Virus record (IMG/VR): IMGVR_UViG_3300044908_000045
Location: 1 to 64,000 of that record
Source of the DNA: a virus
Reading direction: 5' to 3' (one strand)
Length of the DNA: 64,000 nucleotides
How positions within the stretch are numbered: the first letter of the stretch is position 1; each line of letters opens with the position of its first letter. Shown here piece after piece: positions 11,691 through 18,263 of this stretch. The position numbers and the translations under genes were made by a program. The notes under the pieces were generated by a model. That model ran no database searches, was not told the origin of the DNA, and saw nothing but the letters and a program-made list of their open reading frames with translations.

Positions 11691-11765
11691 GCGCGGTTGA
11701 TGCAAGAGCAGACATCTCCGATTCAAACTCGGAGTCGCCCGGTGCGATGCCGGGACCGCGCACCA
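11691..11765 (+). tRNA. tRNA with CAA anticodon (Leu TTG) and short variable loop
   Basis: Acceptor GCGCGGT/ACCGCGC, anticodon loop TTCAAAC on TCCGA/TCGGA, T-stem CCCGG/CCGGG with loop TGCGATG (G55), A73, CCA. Like the TAG tRNA at 5339 it lacks the long variable arm of normal bacterial tRNA-Leu. Confidence 0.78.
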
Positions 11766-11769
11766 GTTT

Positions 11770-11845
11770 GCTGGCGTAGCTCAGATGGCAGAGCGCCGAT
11801 CTCGTAAGTCGGGGGTCATCCGTTCAATTCGGATCGTCAGCACCA
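11770..11845 (+). tRNA. tRNA-Thr(CGT)
   Basis: Acceptor GCTGGCG/CGTCAGC, D-arm GCTC/GAGC, anticodon loop CTCGTAA on CCGAT/GTCGG, T-stem ATCCG/CGGAT with TTCAATT, A73, CCA. Confidence 0.9.
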
Positions 11846-11857
11846 CCAACTTTTCTC

Positions 11858-11886
11858 TTGACGCCTTCGGGATCGCCGCTTATCCT
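11858..11886 (+). promoter_or_regulatory. sigma70-type promoter upstream of the 244-aa gene
   Basis: TTGACG (11858-11863), 17-base spacer, TATCCT (11881-11886). Start expected near 11893, leaving a leader of about 50 bases before the ATG at 11947. Confidence 0.65.
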
Positions 11887-11946
11887 GCGCGTCAGGTGGC
11901 CCAACTCCCGGCGTGGCGCACCGCTCCAATGTGATGGGGACGTTAA

Positions 11947-12681
11947 ATGGCAAAGCTCAACCAGATTATCGCGGTGGAGAAGGGCATCAAGTCGCGGGTC
12001 TACGGCGAGATTACCGAACTCCACAAGGTCAACCAGAAGCCGGCGCTCTTCAGCGGATTCGCCAAGGACTACCATCCGATTGACGATGCTGGCGAGGCGC
12101 TTCCTCCCGAGCGGCAGCGGGTGCAGTACCGCGCCAATGAGATCCTCCAAAAGCTGGCGGTACTCAGTACCGAGTTGATGGATGTCACCGCGCGCAAGGA
12201 CTGGACGAACTGTCAGGCCACGGCCGATGTCTCGGTTGACGGCAACGTACTGATCCCGGCCGTGCCAGTGACGTATTTGCTCTTCTTGGAAAAACAACTG
12301 ACCGACCTGCGCACGTTCGTAGCGGAGTTGCCCCTGCTCGACGAGGCGGACGATTGGTCGCTGGACGACAACTCGGGTCTTCAACGCACCCCAGAGATCA
12401 AGACGCACCGGACGAAGAAGCTTCAGCGGCCGGTCGTGCTCTACGACGCGACGCCGGAGCACCCGGCGCAGACGCAGTTGATCACCGAGGACGTGCTCGC
12501 TGGCTATTGGCACCAGACGAAGCTCTCTGGGGCTATGCCGCGCCCGAAGCAGCGGGCGCTGGCCGAGCGCGTCGAGAGGCTGCTCCAGGCCGTCAAGCAG
12601 GCCCGCGAGGCCGCGAATTCGGTGGACGAGACCGCGACGCCCGAAATCGGCGCGAGGGTCTTCGACTACCTGTACGAATAA
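11947..12681 (+). CDS. conserved phage protein (DUF7873-like)
   Basis: 244 aa, ATG after GGGGACG and its own promoter. The opening MAKLNQIIAVEKGIKSR, followed by ITELHKVNQKPALFSGF, is a strongly conserved signature that I associate with a family in large tRNA-rich phages of actinobacteria and others (DUF7873-like). Middle region residues about 80-145 look alpha/beta; the C-terminal third is helical and basic. No enzymatic motif. Because it co-occurs with tRNA arrays and Ro60 in such phages, a role in RNA metabolism or takeover is plausible but unproven. Confidence 0.8.
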   Translation: MAKLNQIIAVEKGIKSRVYGEITELHKVNQKPALFSGFAKDYHPIDDAGEALPPERQRVQYRANEILQKLAVLSTELMDVTARKDWTNCQATADVSVDGNVLIPAVPVTYLLFLEKQLTDLRTFVAELPLLDEADDWSLDDNSGLQRTPEIKTHRTKKLQRPVVLYDATPEHPAQTQLITEDVLAGYWHQTKLSGAMPRPKQRALAERVERLLQAVKQAREAANSVDETATPEIGARVFDYLYE

Positions 12682-12696
12682 ACTCAGACTGAGGGT

Positions 12697-12782
12697 CAAA
12701 TTCAGGAGCGGACGTGAAGGTTCGAGCCCTTCCCCCCGGACCACCAGACCACCGACCGGGGGTGGCGAAATTGGCAGACGCG
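12697..12782 (+). tRNA. probable circularly permuted tRNA-Leu (3' half before 5' half)
   Basis: The upstream part has T-arm GAAGG/CCTTC with TTCGAGC (12716-12732), then CCCCCGG-A-CCA (12733-12743). No partner for CCCCCGG lies upstream. After a 12-base spacer comes CCGGGGG (12756-12762), TG, and a Leu-type D-arm GCG..CGC (12765-12781). The two acceptor strands pair over seven bases. The anticodon arm is not resolved (CTGAG/CTCAG candidates lie on both sides), so the assignment rests on acceptor, D-arm and T-arm. Confidence 0.45.
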
Positions 12783-12869
12783 GTCGTAAGGCTGTCCGCA
12801 GATAAACCTGAGATTATGTCCCCCAAACTGAGTATTGCCGCGCTGGCCCAATCGATCGGGGCGGCACCC

Positions 12870-12953
12870 AACACCGACAACGCTGGTTCGAATCCAGCCC
12901 TGGCCGCCAATTCACTCTGGCCGGGTAGTTTAGCGGAAGAACGGTCGGCTCTC
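12870..12953 (+). tRNA. circularly permuted tRNA, anticodon loop split (Glu or Leu)
   Basis: 3' half first: CCGAC (12874-12878), T-arm GCTGG/CCAGC with TTCGAAT, then CCTGGCC-G-CCA (12899-12909). After nine bases the 5' half follows: GGCCGGG (12919-12925), TA, D-arm GTTT/GAAC with AGCGGAA loop, G, and GTCGG (12944-12948). GGCCGGG pairs with CCTGGCC (one G-U) and GTCGG pairs perfectly with CCGAC, so acceptor and anticodon stems are both rebuilt only in permuted order. Loop CTCTCA.. joined to ..ACA gives CTC (Glu) or CAA (Leu) depending on the junction. Confidence 0.62.
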
Positions 12954-13003
12954 AGACTCGGGTTGCCCCTTAAACGCCATGGACCGGGCGAAATCGCGGC
13001 ACC

Positions 13004-13037
13004 GGCCCCGGTGATGTAGGCTACACTCACCGGGGCC
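13004..13037 (+). terminator. long perfect hairpin closing the RNA island
   Basis: GGCCCCGGTGA (13004-13014) pairs with TCACCGGGGCC (13027-13037), and the interior is itself near-palindromic. It is followed by ATTTCTC rather than a clean T-run. Probable bidirectional terminator or processing stem. Confidence 0.55.
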
Positions 13038-13059
13038 ATTTCTCTCAACGGAGCACCAG

Positions 13060-13668
13060 ATGTCTCGCGCAGCGATGAAGGAGCGAAGTAGATCGCTGCA
13101 ATATAACACGCTGATCCTAAACGCCGACTTCTGGCCGCTCAGCACGTATCCGGTGTCTATCAAGCCTGCGCGCAAGGCAATCGAGAACTATATCAAGCGC
13201 AAGGTTGATATAGTTGACGATTGGGGCGTAATGGTACGCTCATCGACGCTGACTGTGCCGGTTCCAAAAGTTGTCGTGCTTAGGCAATTTGCCCCCATCT
13301 ACGGCGAGCCGAAGTTCTGTCGCCGCTCAATACTTGTGCGCGATAAGTTCCGGTGTCAGTATTGTGGGCAGGAGTTCCCATCGCAAGAACTCACCTACGA
13401 TCACGTCATTCCGCGCTCGCTGGGCGGTAAGACGACTTGGACGAACATCGTCACTGCTTGCTTGCGGTGCAACGCTGCAAAGGCGAATAGTCTGCCGCAT
13501 TATAGCGGACGCAAGGGTGTCGTCCGGCCCGGTAAGATGCGCCCACTCAAGGAACCTCGGCGTCCGACTAATGCGGAGCTACTGCGTGCGGGGCTGCAAT
13601 TCCTGCCGAATGATGTCAGGGATGACTTCGGGTCGTATCTGTATTGGCACACTGAATTGCGGGCGTGA
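13060..13668 (+). CDS. HNH endonuclease
   Basis: 202 aa, ATG 7 bases after GGAG. N-terminal NADFWPLSTYPVSI and the pre-HNH strands match the widespread HNH family of proteobacteria and phages. The HNH core has CQYCG (C99, C102), DHV (D114, H115) and CLRC (C134, C137), so metal ligands and catalytic His are present. It cuts DNA; in phages the type works in packaging, homing or host-DNA degradation. It follows the terminator-like hairpin and is the first gene of the structural block. Confidence 0.88.
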   Translation: MSRAAMKERSRSLQYNTLILNADFWPLSTYPVSIKPARKAIENYIKRKVDIVDDWGVMVRSSTLTVPVPKVVVLRQFAPIYGEPKFCRRSILVRDKFRCQYCGQEFPSQELTYDHVIPRSLGGKTTWTNIVTACLRCNAAKANSLPHYSGRKGVVRPGKMRPLKEPRRPTNAELLRAGLQFLPNDVRDDFGSYLYWHTELRA

Positions 13669-13674
13669 CCGCGT

Positions 13675-13711
13675 GGCGCGGATCAGCTAGAGTGAGGCGC
13701 TGATCCGCGCC
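13675..13711 (+). terminator. 13-bp hairpin after the HNH gene
   Basis: GGCGCGGATCAGC (13675-13687) and GCTGATCCGCGCC (13699-13711) are perfectly complementary with an 11-base loop, starting seven bases after the stop codon. No T-run. Confidence 0.55.
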
Positions 13712-13763
13712 AGATCGGCAAGACGACCTCTGACGGCCCGTCGCCGCTGCGGTCGCGGTCGCG

Positions 13764-14411
13764 ATGATGACAGCAGCATCTGGAGCGGTTGTCGGCCCAA
13801 ATGGCGGGCTGATTCAGATCTCGGCCGCGAGTTACACGCTCTCGGCCGAGACGAATAATCTCATCCTTTCGTTTACCTCGGCGTCTGCGGTCACGGTCAC
13901 GATCAATCCTGGCCTGCCAGTCGGGTTCAGCGTCACGGTGATCCAGGATGGTGCTGGGGCGATCACGTTTGTTGCCAGCTCGGGGGTTACCCTAAACAAC
14001 CTCAGCAGTGAACTGACCTCGGCGGGCCAGTACGCGCAGATGTTTCTGAGCAGCGTCGGTCAGGACATCTACGTGCTCAGCGGCGGGGTCAGCGGATCTG
14101 GCGGCAGTGGTATTACGCAGTTGACTGGCGACGTGACCGCTGGTCCTGGCTCTGGGTCGGAAGCTGCGACGCTCGCGACCGTCAATTCCAATGTTGGTAG
14201 CTTTACGCTCGCCAACGTCACGGTAAACGCCAAGGGTTTGGTAACTGCCGCATCAAGCGGGTCGGCAGCACCTTTGGTGCTAACCGGGCAGACCTCGACA
14301 CCAGGATCGTCGGCCGGCACGCTGACCAATGCGCCAGCGGTGGGCAATCCGACGCTGTGGCTACAGATCAGCGTCAACGGCACGACCTATTACATCCCCG
14401 GCTGGACCTGA
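13764..14411 (+). CDS. virion/tail-fibre-like protein
   Basis: 215 aa; ATG codons at 13764 and 13767. Rich in Gly, Ser, Thr and Val. The second half holds the tail-fibre word ITQLTGDVTAGPGSGSEAAT followed by a NVTVNAKGLVTAA repeat, common in proteobacterial phage fibre and baseplate proteins. The first half has beta-strand periodicity. Structural role inferred from composition and context. Confidence 0.75.
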   Translation: MMTAASGAVVGPNGGLIQISAASYTLSAETNNLILSFTSASAVTVTINPGLPVGFSVTVIQDGAGAITFVASSGVTLNNLSSELTSAGQYAQMFLSSVGQDIYVLSGGVSGSGGSGITQLTGDVTAGPGSGSEAATLATVNSNVGSFTLANVTVNAKGLVTAASSGSAAPLVLTGQTSTPGSSAGTLTNAPAVGNPTLWLQISVNGTTYYIPGWT

Positions 14412-14414
14412 TAA

Positions 14415-15080
14415 ATGCTCCCGATCACGTTAACGGTTGGGCCGCTGGTCGCGGGCGCTGCGGCATTTTATGCGGCCTCTGCAACTCCGGTCAGCGGCGT
14501 GCCGCTCACGCTCACGGGGGCAGTGCCGGTGGTCCCGCGCCAAGTGCTGCTCACATACGGTAATGAAGCTGCGGCGCGTACACTGGTCGTAACCGGGACC
14601 AACGCCAGCGGCAATTCAATCCAAGAGACACTCGCCGTACCCTCTGGGGCTGGCGGTACAGTTGCGACCGTGCAGTCTTTTGCGTCAGTAACATCGGCAT
14701 TGCCATTGGGCTCCGGCTGGACTGCAGCCGCATCACTTGGAACGAATGGTGTCGCATCAAGCGATTGGAAAATCATCAACGCGCAGATGTTTGGCCCGAC
14801 CGAGGTCGCATTCGCGGTGTCGGTCACTGGCACTGTAAATTGGTCGATCGAACTGACCTACACTAACCCGAACGCCAACGCCAATCAGATGGGTGGTGCA
14901 TTCGGCAATGACCCAGCCCCAGTTACGGTTTGGGCTGGGCCGACTGGGCTGACTGCGCAAGCGGTGGCGGCGCAGGGCGTGATCAATGATCCGTTCTACG
15001 CTTGGCGGCTAACGGTTAACAGCGGCACCGGCAGTGCGACCGTGACCGCGATTGAGGCTGGCATGGCGGCGGTCGCCTGA
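14415..15080 (+). CDS. virion structural protein, beta-rich
   Basis: 221 aa starting 3 bases after the previous stop. Low in charge, rich in Ala/Thr/Val/Gly, with repeated strand-turn units and no cysteines. Comparable proteins sit between fibre and connector genes in other proteobacterial phages. No enzymatic motif; capsid decoration or tail protein are both possible. Confidence 0.72.
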   Translation: MLPITLTVGPLVAGAAAFYAASATPVSGVPLTLTGAVPVVPRQVLLTYGNEAAARTLVVTGTNASGNSIQETLAVPSGAGGTVATVQSFASVTSALPLGSGWTAAASLGTNGVASSDWKIINAQMFGPTEVAFAVSVTGTVNWSIELTYTNPNANANQMGGAFGNDPAPVTVWAGPTGLTAQAVAAQGVINDPFYAWRLTVNSGTGSATVTAIEAGMAAVA

Positions 15081-15089
15081 GAAAGCGCG

Positions 15090-16478
15090 ATGCCGCAAGC
15101 TTTACTAGAATCGTCAGGAACGACAAACTTTAATCCAAGTCTAGGTGAGTTTGTCATAGAGGCGTACAGTAGAATACAAGTACGCCCACCTTCGTTAACA
15201 AGAGATCATTTTGTCCAGGCGCGACTTTCGAGTAATTTATTGTTTAGCGAGTGGGCCAATATTGGAATGCCGTTGTTATTCGCTGTGCGTAGACTGCAAA
15301 TACCGCTAATTCCTGGCATTTCGTCTTACACATTGCCGTCCAACGTCATTGCCCCCCTCGACGCGTTCGTCAGACAATACTTTACGGGCAATGATGTAAA
15401 TTTCCTGCCGGCGTTTACGGCCCCGCCCGGCTCGTCGGTATGGAATGTGTACCAGCCACAGCACGGATACCGCCTTAACCAGATGGTGTGGTTCCCTGGG
15501 CAAATTGCGGCTGGTGGGATTATAATCGGTGGCGCGTACATCATCTCAGGAATTGTTGACGCGAATAATTATAATATTACAACGACTGAGCCGTCATCTG
15601 GCACGGGCAATATTCTATTCGGCGACAATGGGCAACCTCTGACCGACGACAACGGTCAGTTGCTGACGGACGGCACTGGGCTCTATCCGCCAGTCGTGCC
15701 GACTTTTTCGGCGACAGCGGGAACCGACCTTATCGGTGTCAACCTACCTGGGCATGGGATGTCATCTGGGTTGACGTATTACATCAATATTACGCTAAAT
15801 ATCGGCGGCATGATGCTGAACGGCGGTTTCACCGTGGTTGGCGTGCCAGACCAGAACAATTTTCAGATTCAGGTCAACCAGGATGCCGTCTACGGTACTG
15901 GCGAAGGATCGCCCCCAGTCTATCTGACCGGCGACAACGGCCAGATTTTACTGGACGACAACGGCAACCCAATCATTGTCACGCCCGGCGTCCCTGGCAC
16001 GCCGATCATGCTGAACGGCGGTCTCGCGCAGGCGCGGACGGAGTTGTATCACGATAACCATATTGACTTTATTTTGTACCCGCTAAGTCGCACAGAGTAT
16101 GCGATGCAACCAGACAAACAGATAGAATATAGGCCAACAACTTTTTGGTTTGACCGCCAGATAAACCCAAAAATAGTATTTTGGAATGTACCAGATAATT
16201 TTGGTCCTTACGTGATGAACCTTTGGGTTATGCAGCAGCAGGACGACGCGGTTATTGAGGGCGGCGTCGGAGTTGGCGTGCCATATCGCTGGTTTGACGC
16301 GTTTTGCTCTGGGCTTGCGCTGCGCCTGTGCCGCAAATTCCCGCCAGACCCACGGAGCGGCACCTCGATCGTCGATCTGCGCGCAGAATACCAGTCTGCA
16401 TTGCAGGCGGCTCTGCGTGAAGACGTGGAACGTGTACCGATGATGATAACCCCAGGGTTGACTTCATATTTCAGATAA
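15090..16478 (+). CDS. head-to-tail connector/adaptor-like protein
   Basis: 462 aa. The N-terminal part (FVIEAYSRIQVRPPSLTRDH, then MPLLFAVRRLQIPLIPG) and the C-terminal helix-rich end (WFDAFCSGLALRLCRKF, then DLRAEYQSALQAALREDVER) resemble phage packaged-DNA stabilisation and head-tail adaptor proteins. Between them is a beta-rich insert of about 200 residues carrying two copies of a D-N-G-Q-x-L-x-D-D-N-G motif (near 178-190 and 282-296), related to motifs at 25411 and 42502. Base composition is lower in G+C than its neighbours. Confidence 0.7.
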   Translation: MPQALLESSGTTNFNPSLGEFVIEAYSRIQVRPPSLTRDHFVQARLSSNLLFSEWANIGMPLLFAVRRLQIPLIPGISSYTLPSNVIAPLDAFVRQYFTGNDVNFLPAFTAPPGSSVWNVYQPQHGYRLNQMVWFPGQIAAGGIIIGGAYIISGIVDANNYNITTTEPSSGTGNILFGDNGQPLTDDNGQLLTDGTGLYPPVVPTFSATAGTDLIGVNLPGHGMSSGLTYYINITLNIGGMMLNGGFTVVGVPDQNNFQIQVNQDAVYGTGEGSPPVYLTGDNGQILLDDNGNPIIVTPGVPGTPIMLNGGLAQARTELYHDNHIDFILYPLSRTEYAMQPDKQIEYRPTTFWFDRQINPKIVFWNVPDNFGPYVMNLWVMQQQDDAVIEGGVGVGVPYRWFDAFCSGLALRLCRKFPPDPRSGTSIVDLRAEYQSALQAALREDVERVPMMITPGLTSYFR

Positions 16479-16574
16479 CCCGTGAAGCGGGTGGCTTGGA
16501 AAATCCAACTTGACCTTCCGCATCCTCTAAGCAGATTATGCGCACGTAACTCCCACGCATGGAGGATGTCTCTA

Positions 16575-16976
16575 ATGGACGACAATGGCTTTGAATTTGA
16601 GACGCTGGAAGGATATGCTCCGAGCATAGCTTATGAAGAGGAAATCTCCGATCCCGCTGTCATGCTCGACCCGGCAAACGAGATCGTCATCCGTTACGAC
16701 TATCCACTTCGATCTTCAGTTCAGTTTACTGAACGGTCAGTAGACGGTTTTACTGCCGCCGTGTTTTTATCAGCGGTTCGGGCACGGTATGCCGAAATGT
16801 ACTCTGAGGAAAGGCGTACATCAACGATCAAGGAAGGGCGCATAGCAGAGGGGTGGCTGAACCGAAATGAGACCAATGGGACTTACGGTATCATAGGTCA
16901 CGATATTGACGATTTGACACTTGATTCCGCCAATAAGAATGCCGACGGCACATGGTCAATCGTAGTCTGCTCTTGA
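16575..16976 (+). CDS. phage protein, unknown
   Basis: 133 aa from the ATG at 16575, which has GGAGG nine bases upstream; a GTG at 16482 would add 31 basic residues without a ribosome site. Acidic, alpha/beta; residues about 30-60 (IVIRYDYPLRSSVQFT) form strands. Lies between the connector-like gene and a small-gene block. No family recognised. Confidence 0.7.
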   Translation: MDDNGFEFETLEGYAPSIAYEEEISDPAVMLDPANEIVIRYDYPLRSSVQFTERSVDGFTAAVFLSAVRARYAEMYSEERRTSTIKEGRIAEGWLNRNETNGTYGIIGHDIDDLTLDSANKNADGTWSIVVCS

Positions 16977-17018
16977 TGCTGGCGACCACGGTTGTGGTCA
17001 TTAAATGGAGAACGAGCG

Positions 17019-17243
17019 ATGGCAGGCAAAATCTACAAGCTCGATCGGTCGGGTCACGGCGAGGTAGCGACTTGGGGTGATGATGCCGCATCGCGCGCGG
17101 CAGGCGCTGCGGCCTTCAATGATTTGGTCAAGAAACACTACACCCTATTCGATATCACCAATCCGCAGAGCGGGCGGAAACTGGACGCGTTTGATCCTGA
17201 CGCCGAGGAGGTGATCGCGGTGCCGAGGATGCAAGCGGGGTGA
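17019..17243 (+). CDS. small phage protein, unknown
   Basis: 74 aa, ATG with TGGAGAA upstream. Opens MAGKIYKLDRSGHGEVATW; short alpha/beta domain. Its stop overlaps the GTG start of the next gene (GTGA), implying coupling. A 6-bp hairpin GACCAC/GTGGTC lies just upstream (16984-16999). Confidence 0.72.
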   Translation: MAGKIYKLDRSGHGEVATWGDDAASRAAGAAAFNDLVKKHYTLFDITNPQSGRKLDAFDPDAEEVIAVPRMQAG

Positions 17244-17914
17244 CGGACGGTAAGACCTATTCGTTTGGCGGACTCGGTCGCCCGAAACCATTCCCTGAAT
17301 TACTAGTTGCGTCGGAGCGGTTTCAGTGGGGTTGGGTTAACCCGCGTGCTATCTGGAGTGATCCGATGGGTGTGTCGTTCAGCAATGTCTCTGGTTTCGG
17401 CATCACTATCCCTCGACAATATGCCAACGCATACCAGTACGCAGCTCAAGAGCAAATCCGAGCCCAACTTGGTCAGATGGCGGCCGCAAGGGTCGGTCGC
17501 CTCAGAGATCTGCTGCTCCCTGGGTTGCAAGCGGTGGCCGGGGCTTATCCCACCATCCCGCAGCACTGGGAAGCCATGTTTGCGGCGCCTCGCATTGACG
17601 GCGAGACGGCGGCGCGTTCCAGGGAACGGTCACGGGGGCTGCTGAAGAGCTTGCTGACCGATGCGCAGTGGGCGGAATTTGAAAGCGCTGGTCGTGTCAC
17701 TGAAAGGCTGGGGGGGTGTGAGTTCATACTGACGCCTGGGGGGATGATCGAAGCCAGCAAGCGGCGGATCAGAGAACGCTGGTGCGTTAACCCGGACCCG
17801 TATGCAGATGGCAATGACTTCATGCCGCGCGAGGATCTGCTGATCGGCCAACTGCTCCATCTGCGTGCCGGGCCAGACAAGCTCCGAGCGCAGGCGAATG
17901 TCTTCCAAGCGTAG
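17240..17914 (+). CDS. conserved phage protein, unknown
   Basis: 224 aa, GTG start coupled to the previous stop. Central helical region (QEQIRAQLGQMAAARVGRLR) and a C-terminal NDFMPREDLLIGQLLHLR block that looks conserved. No cofactor or catalytic motif. Could be a virion-associated protein given its position among structural genes. Confidence 0.7.
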   Translation: MTDGKTYSFGGLGRPKPFPELLVASERFQWGWVNPRAIWSDPMGVSFSNVSGFGITIPRQYANAYQYAAQEQIRAQLGQMAAARVGRLRDLLLPGLQAVAGAYPTIPQHWEAMFAAPRIDGETAARSRERSRGLLKSLLTDAQWAEFESAGRVTERLGGCEFILTPGGMIEASKRRIRERWCVNPDPYADGNDFMPREDLLIGQLLHLRAGPDKLRAQANVFQA

Positions 17915-17923
17915 GACAGCCCG

Positions 17924-18163
17924 ATGATTCCCGACACGATTGAAATCGACCTCGCGTCGCTCAAGACGCCAGAGAACGTGGATCGCCGCGCGCACATCGC
18001 GACACTGCTGCGGCAGATTCTATGCAGTGCCGAGGTGACGCCCACCGCCAACGAGGCTGGTGAGTGGGTTTTGGATTTTGATTGGGAGCCGATCTTTGGC
18101 GCAGTGACGCTGAAGAAACTACCGCCCGTGACGTTCCGCCAGCGGGTTAAGGCGCAGGGCTGA
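17924..18163 (+). CDS. small phage protein, unknown
   Basis: 79 aa. Acidic start (IPDTIEIDLASLKTPEN), then a helix and two strands ending in a basic tail. Short spacing after the previous gene, weak ribosome site. No family recognised. Confidence 0.65.
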   Translation: MIPDTIEIDLASLKTPENVDRRAHIATLLRQILCSAEVTPTANEAGEWVLDFDWEPIFGAVTLKKLPPVTFRQRVKAQG

Positions 18164-18189
18164 CAACCCTGCAATCTTTCTGCTATATA
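18160..18189 (+). promoter_or_regulatory. candidate sigma70 promoter for the large fibre gene
   Basis: CTGACA (18160-18165), 18-base spacer, TATATA (18184-18189), overlapping the end of the preceding gene and leaving a leader of about 65 bases before the ATG at 18264. Confidence 0.5.
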
Positions 18190-18263
18190 TAAGGTAGCGT
18201 TCCGCGTCTGAGCGCTGACGTTGCCGCCTGCCGCGCTGGACGGGCTGGTGCCAGGATTGGCGG

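Noticed and set aside
12870-12953. Amber-suppressor tRNA (CTA)
   Set aside because: One possible splice junction gives CTA, but CTC or CAA are equally possible, so suppression cannot be claimed.
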